DNA from: Polytrichum commune
Taxonomy: Eukaryota > Streptophyta > Polytrichopsida > Polytrichales > Polytrichaceae
Length of the DNA: 60,000 nucleotides
Assembly: GCA_950295325.1 (NCBI GenBank)
Contig: OX485806.1
Span: forward strand, 4,032,001 to 4,092,000
Direction: 5' to 3'
In this document: in pieces, positions 12,492-24,157 of the stretch
Position numbering within the stretch: the stretch's first letter is position 1
Layout of the letters: each line of letters opens with the position of its first letter
Program-made: the position numbers and the translations under genes
Notes under the pieces: model-generated
Databases searched by the model: none
The model's input: only the letters and a program-made list of their open reading frames with translations
What the model was told of the DNA's origin: nothing

Positions 12492-13502
12492 TTATATATT
12501 GTGTTGAAGGTCAGTGATGGACTGTTTGTTTTCAATCCTTCTCTTATGGATTAGGATTGAGTGTGCATATTGTGTGGCGATTATGTTGATTTGTCTAAAT
12601 GTTTTTCTAATTTGTGATGTGGGGAGTTTAAGTCTGGTCTCCAATTCTGCCATTGAGGGAATGTAAGTTGTGGCTCTGGCACCTGATGCAAGTACTATGA
12701 GTGGGGCTACATTCCATCCTCTTTCTTTAATGTTGTTAATGAGTGTTTGGTATTTGGTAAATTTTCTGTCTAGTGATTCTGTGGAGAACCTATCGTTACA
12801 ATATGTGAATTCTATGAATTGGACTGTGATTTCCGGCGTAGGTGTGTCTGGTGGTGGGGATTGGTATGGATGTCCTAGCATGCATAGTATGTCAGGTTTG
12901 AGCCTAGCATTGCAGTGGCATCTTTGGGTGTTGCATATGCATGGTAGTAACCATGATGGTACTGTGTTTTCTTGTGGGAGCTCATTATATGTGCCTGCAT
13001 TCATGAGTGTGTAGTATCTTGTTATTTTGTTTGAGATGAGAAGTTTGCGTATTTCCCATACGGCTTTGTTGTGTCTTTTTGTTATTAGGGCGTGTATGTG
13101 TTGTTGTTTACATTTGAGGAGTATATGTAGCCATGTGTCTACTTCTAGTGAGTTACAAATGGGGCATGTATGAGATGGGAATGCATTTCTTCCGAAGAAG
13201 AGTTGTTTCCTAGCATGTCCCATATATTGTCCGGTTCGGAATTTTACTAAACATGTCTTTTGTTTGTCTGTGATCGTCGGGTTGTTCCAAAAATCGTTTG
13301 ATAGTGTTTTGTCAATGTCTTTGTTGTCGAGCCATTTGTGTAGTTGGTGTGTTTGGGTTGCTATAATGGACATGTTATGTTTTTTTATCATGTTTAGCGA
13401 TGTATTTACCAAGGTGCCGAATGGGGCCTTTATCTGGTGTTTCTTGCATTGAGTGCCACCAATCTTTTTGGAGGTAGTAAGGCGTGGGGTGTGCATGTTC
13501 AT
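12492..13502 (-). pseudogene. LINE C-terminal knuckle and restriction-like endonuclease region
   Basis: A minus-strand frame in the same register as the upstream LINE coding. It carries a CCHC-type knuckle CPICNSLEVDTWLHILLKC followed by KRHNKAVWEI, the cysteine-knuckle plus RHN arrangement that precedes restriction-like endonucleases in R2-type elements. The catalytic PD...E pattern then appears as ARLKPDILCMLG, a spacer, VQFIEFTYCNDR, and a lysine/tyrosine segment KFTKYQTLINNIKERGW. The last residues (CTD through 12492) are basic. This makes the LINE a two-endonuclease element together with the APE fragment at 27260-27725. Assignment is by motif spacing only; a profile search with RLE models would settle it. 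Confidence 0.65.
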
Positions 13503-13547
13503 ATGTGGCTATGGCATCTTTATGTTCTAGTTCACATCCCATTTTGG

Positions 13548-16115
13548 CTAATTTGTCCGCTTGTTCGTGTGAGCTTTAACTTTATAGAGAGTGGTGGTTT
13601 GTGTGCGGGATTGTAGCATCTTAATTATGGATTCGAGTATCTTCTTGTCCGGGTGGCTATTATGTAGGGTTGGGTGTTTTGTTTGTGTGTTTAGTAGGTA
13701 TAGCACATTAAGGCAGTCTGTGAAGATATGTGCCGGTTCGTCCCGATATGTGGTAGTGAGGAGGCGGAGGGTATGGTGTATGGCCATTAGTTCAGCTCTT
13801 AGTATATTTTGGAGTCCGGGTAGTTTTTCTGATATTTTGAGGTTTTTGAAAGGGTTATATATGCCATATCCTGTTTTTTCGCGTTTCCACTGTCCTTGGG
13901 TTGTTTCTTTGGGTGGGATGAATGATCCATCGGTGAAATAACATAATTGTGGTTGATATTTAGGGGGGAGGCATATGTCTTGGTTTGTAGTTATGGGGAT
14001 ATTAGTAGCATGGGTCGTAGGTGGGGGAGGGGGGTATGTGAGTTGGGACCATTTCTTGTTACGGTTTACTATAGTGTTTTTTGGGGTAGGTGGTGCCGAT
14101 GTGTTAAATATATTGGGTATTTGTAGGGTATTGCCAATAATGCCCATTTGGTGTGCATAATTTCCCGGGTCTATTGACGTGGTTGTGTGGTGTATACACA
14201 GTATGCGAATGTCACGACTTTCTATGCGGGGGTCAATTCGAAGTTCTGGTGGGATTGTAGGTTCATCATATGTAATGGTGTCCGCCTTGAAGTGTGTGAT
14301 GACATGTGAGTCTGGAAAAGGGCCTATATGGGGGTGAAGGTTGTGGTACCAATTGGGGTCGGTTGTTATGAGTATTGTTATTGTGTCTGGGTTATTTTGG
14401 GCTGCAAGTCTTGCCCAGTGTAGGGCTTGTTGTGTGTCCTCTTCTGTATTTGGGTGGGCATACCCATTTCCAATCCATTTATGTTGGAATGTCGTTCGTA
14501 TGGATCCAAATACTTTGTCTTGGGAAAATGGGGAGGAGAATTGTCTTAGTGTGGTAGGGCATGTTACGGGTGACGAGAAGTATGAATGGGTGATGTGGAA
14601 AGATTCAATAATATTTTCAATGATGTCATTTGGGAGGGTGTATTGTGAGAGCGTGAGGGGGTCATTTTTGGGCATTCTATACTTATATCTTTGGTACAAC
14701 CATGCTACTTCTTTTTCGAATGGTTGTATGGGGGGTTCTAAATTATGTGGTTTGTCTAGTGCATCTTGGTATTGCTCCCATAGCCATTGTAACCTTTGTT
14801 CGGGGATGGTGATTAAGTGGCGGCCATCGTTGTCATAGATGTGTGAGACACCATGTTGGCTTTGGATGGTGTGTTGTGTACATGCAATGTCATTGTCTGG
14901 ATTGCATTCGTTGATATGGATGTGACAAAGGGGTATGATTTGTGGTGGGGGGATGTATCGTGTATCTCTTATTTGTGCTTCATTAAAGTTTGATTGGAGG
15001 ATGTTAGTAAAGTGTTGGTATTGTTTGTGGGTGTAGTATTGTGTTAGGAGTAATATGTTATGGTTTATGGTGTTTTGATTGTTCCATGAGAACAAATCTT
15101 TTTGTGGGAGCCACTTGTGGTATATTGTTTCATTAGGGAGTATCCATTGACATAGGTAGGCTGTGTATTTTTTGGTGATTTTTTTTTTGTCTATGTATGT
15201 GTGAGGGCGGTCTTTCATTATAGAGTGTATTGGAAATTGTATGGGGTTATTTTGGATGTGTGTGGGAGGTTTTGGATATTCCGGTGGTGGAGGTGTAAGG
15301 GGGTGTATGTTGTGTCTATTTGTTCTAGGGAGTATATGGTGGTTTTGTATTTTGTATGCGTCTTTGAGTGTGTTTGATAGGGGATGTGTTGGACAATTAT
15401 TTGGACATTGGTTGTGGCATGGTGGGTCACAAAAAAAAGTGCGTGCTAGGTCTAGAGCAACTTTGATTGTTTTAGTGGGTGAGGCGTAGTAGTGTTTGAA
15501 ATCATCGCTTGTCATTAGTTGTGTGCCATTGGGGTGCGTTATGTGTTTGAGTTCGGTGATGTTGTGTAGTATTAATTTATGTAGATATTTTAGGGAGGTT
15601 GTGGGGGTTATTGTAGGAATATTTTGTGCTTGACGCATCCATTGTGTCTCTAGTGGTGTGGGGAGAAGGGGGAATTTCTCTAGTGTACTTCTAAGGTGTG
15701 TGTTGCTAGTTGTTTTGAGTAGGAAAAATGTCCTTGTAATTGGTGATCTTATACAATCATGTGGGGATATGCGAGGTAGGTGTAGTGAACCGCCATGTTT
15801 GGCAAGTATGTGTTTGGTTAGCCCATTATATATTTGTCCAAGTCTTTCTTGGTCATTGAGGGCATTGATGAGTTGCTCACCGATACATGTTATGTATGCA
15901 TTTTTTAATGAAAAAGCTTCAGTGCCGAACATAGCTTGTGGGAGTTGTGCGACTGCGTTTGATAGGCATTTCGGTAGGCCACATATAGTTTTGTGTAAGG
16001 CAATTATTTTTTTGTCTAGTTTCTTAATGGCGGGAAGTGAGTATGGGACGGCGTAGAAACTATAGGCTATGCCGGCTCGTATGACTGTGTCGACCATTTG
16101 TATCTTTTGTTTCAT
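13548..16115 (-). pseudogene. LINE RT thumb/connection and RNase H
   Basis: A single open minus-strand frame of 855 codons in the same register as the RT segment. It begins in the RT thumb (VDTVIRAGIAYSFYAVPYSL) and runs through a His/Pro-rich connection typical of this LINE type. It ends with an RNase H domain: CYFTDGSFIPPKE (first Asp), LRAELMAIHHTLRLL (Glu), HIFTDCLNVLYLL (second Asp). The closing HEQADKLAK motif of RNase H is in another frame near 13560, so a one-base indel ended the frame at 13548. The region between about 13560 and 13470 reads best in the shifted frame, then the original frame returns, which means a pair of compensating indels. Confidence 0.8.
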
Positions 16116-16337
16116 GGTGACTGGGCATGTTGTTAGTAGTTTACATTATTGGATTAGTTTAGTTGTTGTAATGTGTGTTTGTGTTTTCCATTGTAGCGAT
16201 GGAACTAGATTAATTCCAAGGTAGACATATGGTTTATGTTGGCTTAGGATAGGTATGGGTTGGTTTCTAAAATTTATATTAATGTTTTTTAGGTGTGTTT
16301 TAAAGGCTTGGGGGTTTAGTTTTGATTTATTGGGGCA

Positions 16338-17870
16338 TCATGTGATTGCACATTTTGGGATGCCAAGGTCCATTCCTGCCCATTCACAATATTTGTCTAG
16401 TTTGTCCGATTGTAGTTGGATGGATGTTACGTTGTTGGATATAACCGCTAGGTCGTCTGCGTAGGCTGCGGAACTTAGTTTTGTATTAGAGGTGTTAAAG
16501 GTGTATCCGAGGTTTCCTCTTTGTAGCCAACGAAGAAGTGGTTCAAGAAAAATGATAAAAATGTATGGGCTTAATGTATCTCCTTGTATAGTTCCTCTTT
16601 GTATGGGTATTGGTTGTATTTTATCAAAATGTTCCCCTATAAATGTGGTATTGGAGTGGGAGTATATATTGCCTACTAGAGCTACAACGTCTTGTGGATA
16701 TCCGAGGTCTTTCATAATGGCAAGGAGTCTAGCATGGTCAAGGGAGCCAAAAACATTTTTGAAGTATATGTAAAGTATGTAAATGTCTTGATTGGTAAGT
16801 CTTGCATCCTCTAGTGCGGCGATGAGAGTTTGTAGTTGTCGGGCGGTGCATCTTTCGGCTCTAAACCCTTCTTGACTATCATGTAGGATTTGGTATTTTT
16901 CTCCGTATGAGGAGAGTATGCTTGTGAGTGTACTAGTGAAAAATTTGTAAATCGTGTTGGCGAGTGCAATTGGTCGATGATTGGTAAGGTGGTGGGGGTT
17001 TCCCTTTTTATATAGGAGTATTGTGTGACTTGTTTTCCACGTTTCGGGTATTTGTTTTTGTTTATAACAATGAGTAAAAAATAAGAATAGGAGTGTGTGG
17101 AATCTTGGCAGCATATTTTTTAATATTATGTTGGGAATTTTATCGGGTCCGGGTATTTTACCATTGGCAAGGTTTTTAAGGCATATATCATATATTGTTT
17201 GATCAAGATATGTGTGTAAAGGGGTTAGTGCTTCTCCTCTTTATTCTAAGGTATATCCGTTTAGATCGTGCCATGGATATTGCCTTACTCCACATACGCA
17301 ACGTTGGGTATGGTCGGGTTGATAATGACATGTTAGAACAGTTGGTCTATTGCTGAGTGATTGTTGGACATGTATTTCTTGTGCTATGTCTGTTGGGCTT
17401 GTAAGGATGTTATTGAATCTATCTATGAGACAGTCTAGTGGGGGGGGGGGTATCGATATTTTTGAAGACTTTTCTATTTATTTTCTTGGGGCTCTTATTG
17501 TATAATTGTTGATATTTGGATATGGTTTTTTTGACTTGTGTAGTGGTGTAGTCTGTTGTGATTTTTCGGGCTTTGTTTTTTATTTCTTTGGCTATGCAGG
17601 CTAAATTTTTAAATCATGTTTCATATGGGTGGGTGGAAGGTGGTGGTGGGGGTATAATGTCATGAGTGTGATTGTTGATTTCTTGGGTGATAATGGGGTG
17701 TGCGCGCCAGTTCGGGTTATTTTTTATGATATATATTGTTTTCCGGATGAGGTGGTAGGTAGATAGATGGGCTTTCCATTTTCTTTGGAGTTTCTTTGGA
17801 AGGTAGCCTCCTTGTTTGGCAATCATGTTTGATAGTGTGTGAATAGGTGGGGCGCTGCATGTTTCTAGGA
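16338..17870 (-). pseudogene. LINE linker and reverse transcriptase
   Basis: Minus-strand coding. 17614-17870 continues the interrupted LINE frame (LETCSAPPIHTLSN, GGYLPKKLQRKWKAHLSTYH), then decays. The RT proper is open from 17114 to 16338 and contains the usual non-LTR blocks: IPETWKTSHTILLYKKG, then RPIALANTIYKFF, SQEGFRAERCTARQL, IQGDTLSPYIFIIFLEPLL and the catalytic AYADDLAVIS. The aspartates of YADD are intact. A likely debilitating change is in block A, where the usual D of the 'lDf..AFDsl' context reads LYIYFKNVFGSLDH, so the first catalytic Asp appears lost. The element is classed as dead on that and on the flanking stops. Confidence 0.8.
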
Positions 17871-17874
17871 TAGT
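17871..17874. repeat. 4-bp target-site duplication of the inner Ty3/gypsy element, left copy
   Basis: The word tagt occurs here and at 27256-27259. The element between the two copies starts with TGTC at both ends (read inward). Removing it and one copy joins the LINE frame as NNITSTILETCSAPP, in phase. Confidence 0.75.
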
Positions 17875-18305
17875 TGTCGTGTAAACTAAGATCGTTAAAC
17901 ACAACAGATCGAGTGTCGTTGTCAACATCAATTAACAAAATAAAATAGCAAACTAAAATGCTAAACAACCACCTCTTCAAGTGCCCCCACTAGCAGATAA
18001 GGAGCCCCTCCAATCGGCTAGGAATAAACACCCTCATCGGTAGAGTTGTTGAACATGATGAAGTTGTTGCTACATCTATACATACTTAATTGGGTAGTAG
18101 TAATCGAAGGAATTAAACTCGTGATTGACAAAGTAATCCAAGAACTGTAGGCTGGGTGCAATGTAAGCCCCATCCTTAATCGCCTTCAACAATTAATGTT
18201 GAATTCTTGGATAACTCTTTCAATGTGGTCTTAATCCCATAAAAATTCCAACCAACTAAATAACAATTTCACCACTAAAACATGTGGTAAACATCCACAA
18301 AATTC
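17875..18305 (-). other. 3' non-coding region of the inner Ty3/gypsy element
   Basis: About 430 bp between the pol stop and the 3' terminus (TTACACGACA). The candidate polypurine tract leaves only about 95 bp to the terminus, far shorter than a typical LTR. None of this matches the 5' region by eye. Confidence 0.5.
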
Positions 18306-18329
18306 TCAATCATGACCATTAACGGCCAC

Positions 18330-18480
18330 GGAATGAGAGGTTTTCCGACAACGAGGACAAACCCAATTGCCAGAAGGAAGAGTAAAAATGGGAGGTGTCA
18401 AACATGCCATGTGCCATCCACGTCAACATTGGTCGCACAATAACATTGTTGCAGCTCCTTTCTTCTCTCCACAAACATAA
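18330..18480 (-). other. PHD finger at the C-terminus of the integrase
   Basis: Translation through the stop at 18423-18425 shows a complete C4-H-C3 pattern: CYVCGEKKGAATMLLCDQC before the stop, GWHMACLTPPIFTLPSGNW and CPRC after it. All eight zinc ligands are present with normal PHD spacing, including the conserved W before the H and before the last CxxC pair. PHD fingers bind histone tails, so this module could target integration or the element's methyltransferase to a chromatin state (inference). Chromodomains occupy the same position in chromoviruses. Confidence 0.8.
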
Positions 18481-21400
18481 CAAGGCAGACCATGTGGTAC
18501 AACCGCCAACTCGGGATGCATAGAGCCGTCGATGGGAAGGTGACATGGAGCACAATTCTTTGAATGCTCACGACATTCCCGTCCATCCTTGCCTTCAAGC
18601 AATAATATACCACTTGGCAAGACATCTTTTACCCGCAAAATCGTACGCCCAGCCTTGACATCCAATGTTGTAGGCGCCTCCCGATGCAAATAAACATAAT
18701 CCCCCTTGGAAAATCTACGAACCTGAGGTCGATAAGCTCCACTGCGGATCCGGGCATACCGTAATGTATCACGATGTTGAGCAATATTTAAGTTTTCCAT
18801 AGCCATAGGCATGGCCTTTTGGAAGAACGCTGCTCGGTCATGAAGACATTGAGCCCAAACATCTGGATCATCCAAGTTTATCACGGGAGCCAATTTCTCT
18901 CGCACCAAGCTAGGTAAAATTAGTTCCCGTCCATATAAGAATTGGTAAGGACTATAGGATGCCAAAGATACTTGCCTGCTGAAACGATAACCCATTGCTA
19001 TCCATGGTAACATCAAGTCCCAATCGCGATGGTTGTCATGAAGCAATCCATACTTCCGCAAACCGCGTTTAACCGTCTGAACAACTCGTTCAGCTAAGCC
19101 ATCTGCCTCAGGGTGATCTCTGGAAGTTGTCCGATGATCAATCAAAGTCTTGGTACACAAAGCCTCGAAAGATCTAAGGAATTCTCTCCCTTGATCCGTC
19201 AATACCTCTGCAGGTGCTCCAAACCGTGCCAAAACTCGATCAAGAAATGCCATAGCCGCCAATTCTGAGGAATTTTGGGGAAGAGCCACGAGTTCAATCC
19301 ACTTACTAAAATGCTCCACCATCACAAGCACATACTTGGAACCACGTGGAGTGATAGTAAGCGGTCCGGCAAAATCCAAAGACCAACGATATCCCAAGCC
19401 CATAATAGGTAAAGGCTGAAGTTGAGGTGACTAAGTATTAAAACTTGACCTGACCCGGTCACATACTTCACACCGAGAAACATAAGTGACAACCTGTTGA
19501 TACATACCAGTCCACCAATATTGGTTGCGCAACATAGAGTGCGTCCTTCGCACTCCAAAATGTCCAAGCTCCTCGTGCACTTGCCGCACCAAAGAAGCTC
19601 TTTGATCTGGCCTTGGAACGATGCGCCTCGTTCCGTTCGGCCACACACGAAATAACAAGTTATTTGCCCAACGAAACCTTGTTATCCGGTGACTAACTCT
19701 ATCTCGCTCCATAGCAGATAGTCCAAGAGGAAATATCCCTTGTTGAAGTTTGTGCAAGACCGTCTGGTCTTCCCACACATCACTAACAACGAGAGATTTA
19801 TCAACCTCCTTATCTTGTTTTCCTACAAGGATCTCAGCCGCCAATCCCGATATCATTGTGAGATATGTGGCAGTATGCCAACCCGACACTGCCTCACGAT
19901 CACAATCTCCATGCCCCCTGGTTCCAGTTAAATCCTCATCTGAAGGACTTGGATTGCGAGACAATCCGTCTGCATCCAAGTTGGCAATTCCTGTTCGGTG
20001 AACAACTTCAAAATCATATTCCTGAAGTAACAATGCCCACCTAGCAAGTTTCCCGGTGAGCTTATCTGATTCCATAAGCCATTTTAAAGGCTGATGATTA
20101 GTCACCAAAGTAAACTTTTGCCCATACAAATAAGGTCGAAAATGTGCAATGGCCCAAATGGCCGCCAAGGCCTCGCCTTCATAAGAAGAATAATTAGATT
20201 CAGCACTATTATTGCTTCCAGATGCATAAGCCACCACATATTCCTTTCCCTCTTCATCTTTCTGTGTCAATACCGCTCCCAATCCCACTGCATTCCAATC
20301 CGTGTGCAATTGAAAAGCTCTAGACACATCCGGGCGTCGAAGCACTGGCGCTGAACCGAGCCTCTGCTTCAATGTATCAAATGCCTGTTGTTGTTCCCGA
20401 CTCCAAATTCATGGTTGGTCTTTCCCCGTGAGAATGGTAAGAGGTTTGGCAATCAAACTAAAGTTTTTGACAAACCTCCTATAATAATTTGCCAATCCTA
20501 GAAATGCACGAAGCCGTGGTACATCACTAGGTGCGGGAATTTTGTGCAAAGCATCCACCTTCGTCTGTTGCACACCAAGACCGCTAGGAACAATCATGTG
20601 GCCTAAATAGGGCAATTGATCATGGAAAAACTTATATTTTCCATGATGTAAACGGAGTCCCCACCGTTGAAGTCGTTCAAATACCGCTTGCAAATGTCTC
20701 ACATGATCATGTGGACTATTACTAAAGATGATAACATCATCAATGTAACATCTAGCAAACGACAAACCAGCCAATAATTGGTCCATCACCCGCTGAAATT
20801 CAGCTGGTGCATTCTTGAGACCAAATGACAGAAATTTCCAATGATAAAGTTGATCCTTGCCATCTTTATCAATTCCCCAAAATGCGGTCTTCACCCGATC
20901 ACCCAACAACAAAGATAATTGGTGATAACCAGACCTCAAATCCAGAGTGCTGAAGATTCTAGAAAATCCCAGTGCATCAAACAACTCCTCCGGCATCGGC
21001 ATTGGATATCGATCCGATTTGGTATTGCGGTTGAATGGACGATAATCACCACACATCCGTTTTCCCGTCCAGTTGCCAAATATATCCTTCTTTGACGGCA
21101 TAACCGTGGCACAAGCATACTCTCCATTGGAGAGTTCAATCAATTCCGCTGCCAATAACTTTTGACATCGAGTTTGAACACCCAACCTTTCAGAGGTACT
21201 AAGTCTGTACGGCCGTCTGAAAATAGGGTGGTCGTCCTCGAGTTGAATACGAACAGGTTTACCTTTATATCCTTCAAGATCATGAAGACTAAAGGCAAAA
21301 CAATTACAGTAAGAGCGAATAAATGCCCGTATCTTTCGTGCTTCGGCACCAGTAAGCTTTGGCCCCACTTCAATTGGCCAATCGTCAAACTCCGTGGTTT

Positions 21401-21829
21401 CCTTCTTCATAGAAGGATTGCCACTTGGTGCCAGTACAGTCTGTGATTGCTAGTCCGTGGAGAGGGCAACACCTTTGCCCCCATCATCTGCACTTGAATC
21501 CAAATGCGTATCTTCTCCACTACAATCAGTTTGTGTAGCTAAATAGCTACCCACATATGAAGTATCACCAAGAAATAGAAGTGGAAATATTTTATGGGCC
21601 TCCAACTTCCCAAACTCTTGGGCCAAAGCCGAAAAAACACGTTGGGCTCGAAGCTCTTCCGCAATATGAAGTTTCAAAAGAAATAATCCCTCGGTGTCAT
21701 TGACCTCAATGTGATCCTTGGACTGCGGCTCCATTGCCCCCTGACCATTGTTCTCTGCCCTCAGAGTAAGCAATTGGTCATCCATACGTTGTTGAGCAGC
21801 AAGACAAATTCCAATTATCCACACAACGC

Positions 21830-22775
21830 TATTAAGATCCATAGCTTGTCCCAATAGGAAACGTCTCTGACCTTCCTGAAGCCCGTGAGCAGCCGTGGTA
21901 CCTGTAAGAAAACCCATGGCGCGTTCCTGCTCATCTGCCGTAGGCTCCTCATAAGTTTGGGATTTTGAATCCCAAACCATGCCAGGTCCACGAGATCGAA
22001 ATGCAAAAGACTGTGGATATGTCACAAAAGTAGGTAGTGCACCTCTCGGAATGCCCACCTTGTTAATTAATGCAAATGGCAAGGTGTCATCCTTGGTAAC
22101 TGCCAAGGAAACACGATGATCATCTAAAATGTCATCCACCTTGTGATCCATAAGGCGGGGAATGCGGGCAATCGCCGCTGAAAGCACCCGAGGTGATACC
22201 AAATTGGTCCAAAACCAACGAGGCCGATGAGCAAAGGATCCCAAAGATGCAGCATCTAGAAATGTTGGAGTACCCAGAATTTGGTTAATGTACTCACCAT
22301 CCTTCACCACTTTGTGCCGGGTATCATCCAATAATGGTACATTTTCGAAAATGTACCCTGGCAGAGTTGATTGGTGGGTAAACCACCATTGCGTCAATCA
22401 CATCAAATCCGCAAACAAACTAGACCTAGGATCATCCAATCCCTGGCCAGTTCCTGCCCGCGAATGGCCTTGACAAGGCCATCCTGCAATAATCAAATCC
22501 ACGTGGCCCAACCTTCTCAAATCCTCATCACTAATCATAGTGACATCTTGAGGAAGTTGACCACAACATCCATGAATGGTAGAGGCTGACAATTGTGCGG
22601 GGTATCTCAACAACAATTGTTGGATGTGGTGTCGGACGGCTCTGTTGGCTGCATACCCATTGTCCACATGAATATATCGCCAAACTGTAATTCCAGCTTC
22701 CAACACTGCCGCCAAACCTGTGCCAATGCCTCCAAAGATCTCCACAAGGACAATACCTTCAGGTGATGGTTGCCA
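21830..22775 (-). other. C5 cytosine-DNA methyltransferase domain inside the retrotransposon pol
   Basis: Between protease and RT, in frame. Motif I (AdoMet site): VLVEIFGGIGTGLAAVLEAG (about 22715-22775). Motif II-like: YIHVDNGYAANRAV. Motif IV with the catalytic Cys: IIAGWPCQGHSRAG (about 22460-22495), PCQ being the signature triplet. Motif VI: FENVPLL (about 22335-22355). Motif VIII-like: RPRWFWTNL (about 22210-22235). Motifs IX-X: PTFVTYPQSFAFRSRG and ERAMGFLTGTT...LGQAMDLN (about 21830-22040). The short spacing and the sequence around ENV and RxRxFWTN resemble de novo (DNMT3/DRM-like) enzymes rather than DNMT1/CMT, in conventional motif order. One TGA at 22398-22400 splits it between motifs IV and VI. 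It would methylate cytosine at position 5. Capture of such genes by retrotransposons of charophytes and dinoflagellates is known (de Mendoza et al. 2018, from memory). Confidence 0.85.
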
Positions 22776-24157
22776 ACGAATGGGTTGAGCAAAAGAAAAT
22801 GAGGATGAAGTTGGAGGTGCCTCTCTAAGCTCCAAATCCGCTACAATGTGTTGACAATAGTCGGATAACTCCTTAGGAGTTCGCCATGGTGGAGGTGGAT
22901 CCTTGAAATATCGAGCATGAATTTGAAAAGATGGTAAAAATTGTTGTTGTGCCGCATTACAAGTGTAGTCCATTGTTTCCTCCAATAAAACTGGAGCACA
23001 AGGCAAATCTGCAACTGAACCGCTGCAACCAAACATTGCCTCCGCAACCATAGTCATAGCAGTGGGTGCAAATGTGACGGGAATAAATACCTTCCTGCCA
23101 TCTCCAGTGGACCATCCCGGTCTAATCCATGCCTCTTCCGTCCAATTATCCAAACCAAAGCCAAGTGGGTAAAGAGCTTGCTGACCAACAAGTATATCAT
23201 AGTTGGTAGCATTAGTAACAACACACTTCATTGACAAATGAGTGTAAGTAGGCCCTGCCCCCACATGAAAAATCAAACGTAGAGGTGCCTTGGTGTAACA
23301 TGTTGCACGTTCAGTGTCCCCTACTGAAATCACAATAGTGAATGGACAAGGATCCAAGCTTGCTGGCGTCAATCCAAGATTGTCAGCAAGTCCTTTGCCA
23401 ATCATAACCGGTTGAGCACCGGAATCCATCATAACTCTCAGTGGTGTAGCACGGATAGTGGGCATATCCGTGCGTGAAACGACAAACAAAGATTTGTCGT
23501 TCATCAGCCGTACAACTCCAGGTTGCAAATTATGCCGTTCGCGAGCAGGCCTTGCAGAAATGTCTGCAAGATATGCCGCTCCCGATGCATAATTCGAAAA
23601 TGACGTATCCACTGCTGAAATTGATGCTAGAGGAATATCAGTTTGCTTACCAAAAGCAATGATCGCTGCATCCGCAAGACTCGCTCGCAAATTGGCTAAG
23701 TCCTCCACCTCCTCAGCCACAGGTACGTCAACCACAGCTTGGGATACTTGAAGGGATGGCAAATCCGCCTTACCTTCTAACATTCTCCCAACTAAATGAA
23801 AAACTGCACCAGGCTTGAAATCCGAAGCCATAAACTCCGAACCCGAGAAAATTGGCATATGGAGAATTTTATATGCCAATGCCTGCGTAACATCCTTCGA
23901 GATGGAATCCCCATCTCTCAAAGGTACAGGGTTTTTAGCCCCAACAACAGTGGTGTCTACCAATCCAAATGAAAGAGGTAAACGTGCTTGACCAATTTGA
24001 TCAGCTGGTCCGGCATTGCGAGGATGTAGCACCTCGTTGCTACCACCACTCGTGGAAGCCACCGCATCTGCCAATGTTTGTGAGCGAGTAGAAGCCGCCG
24101 CCACCACCTCTCCAGCTGCTCCAAACATATACATGTCCGAACCCGAGGTGCCACCAC

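Noticed and set aside
13591-16056. Several plus-strand frames
   Set aside because: They are antisense shadows of the LINE polyprotein on the minus strand and show no domain of their own.
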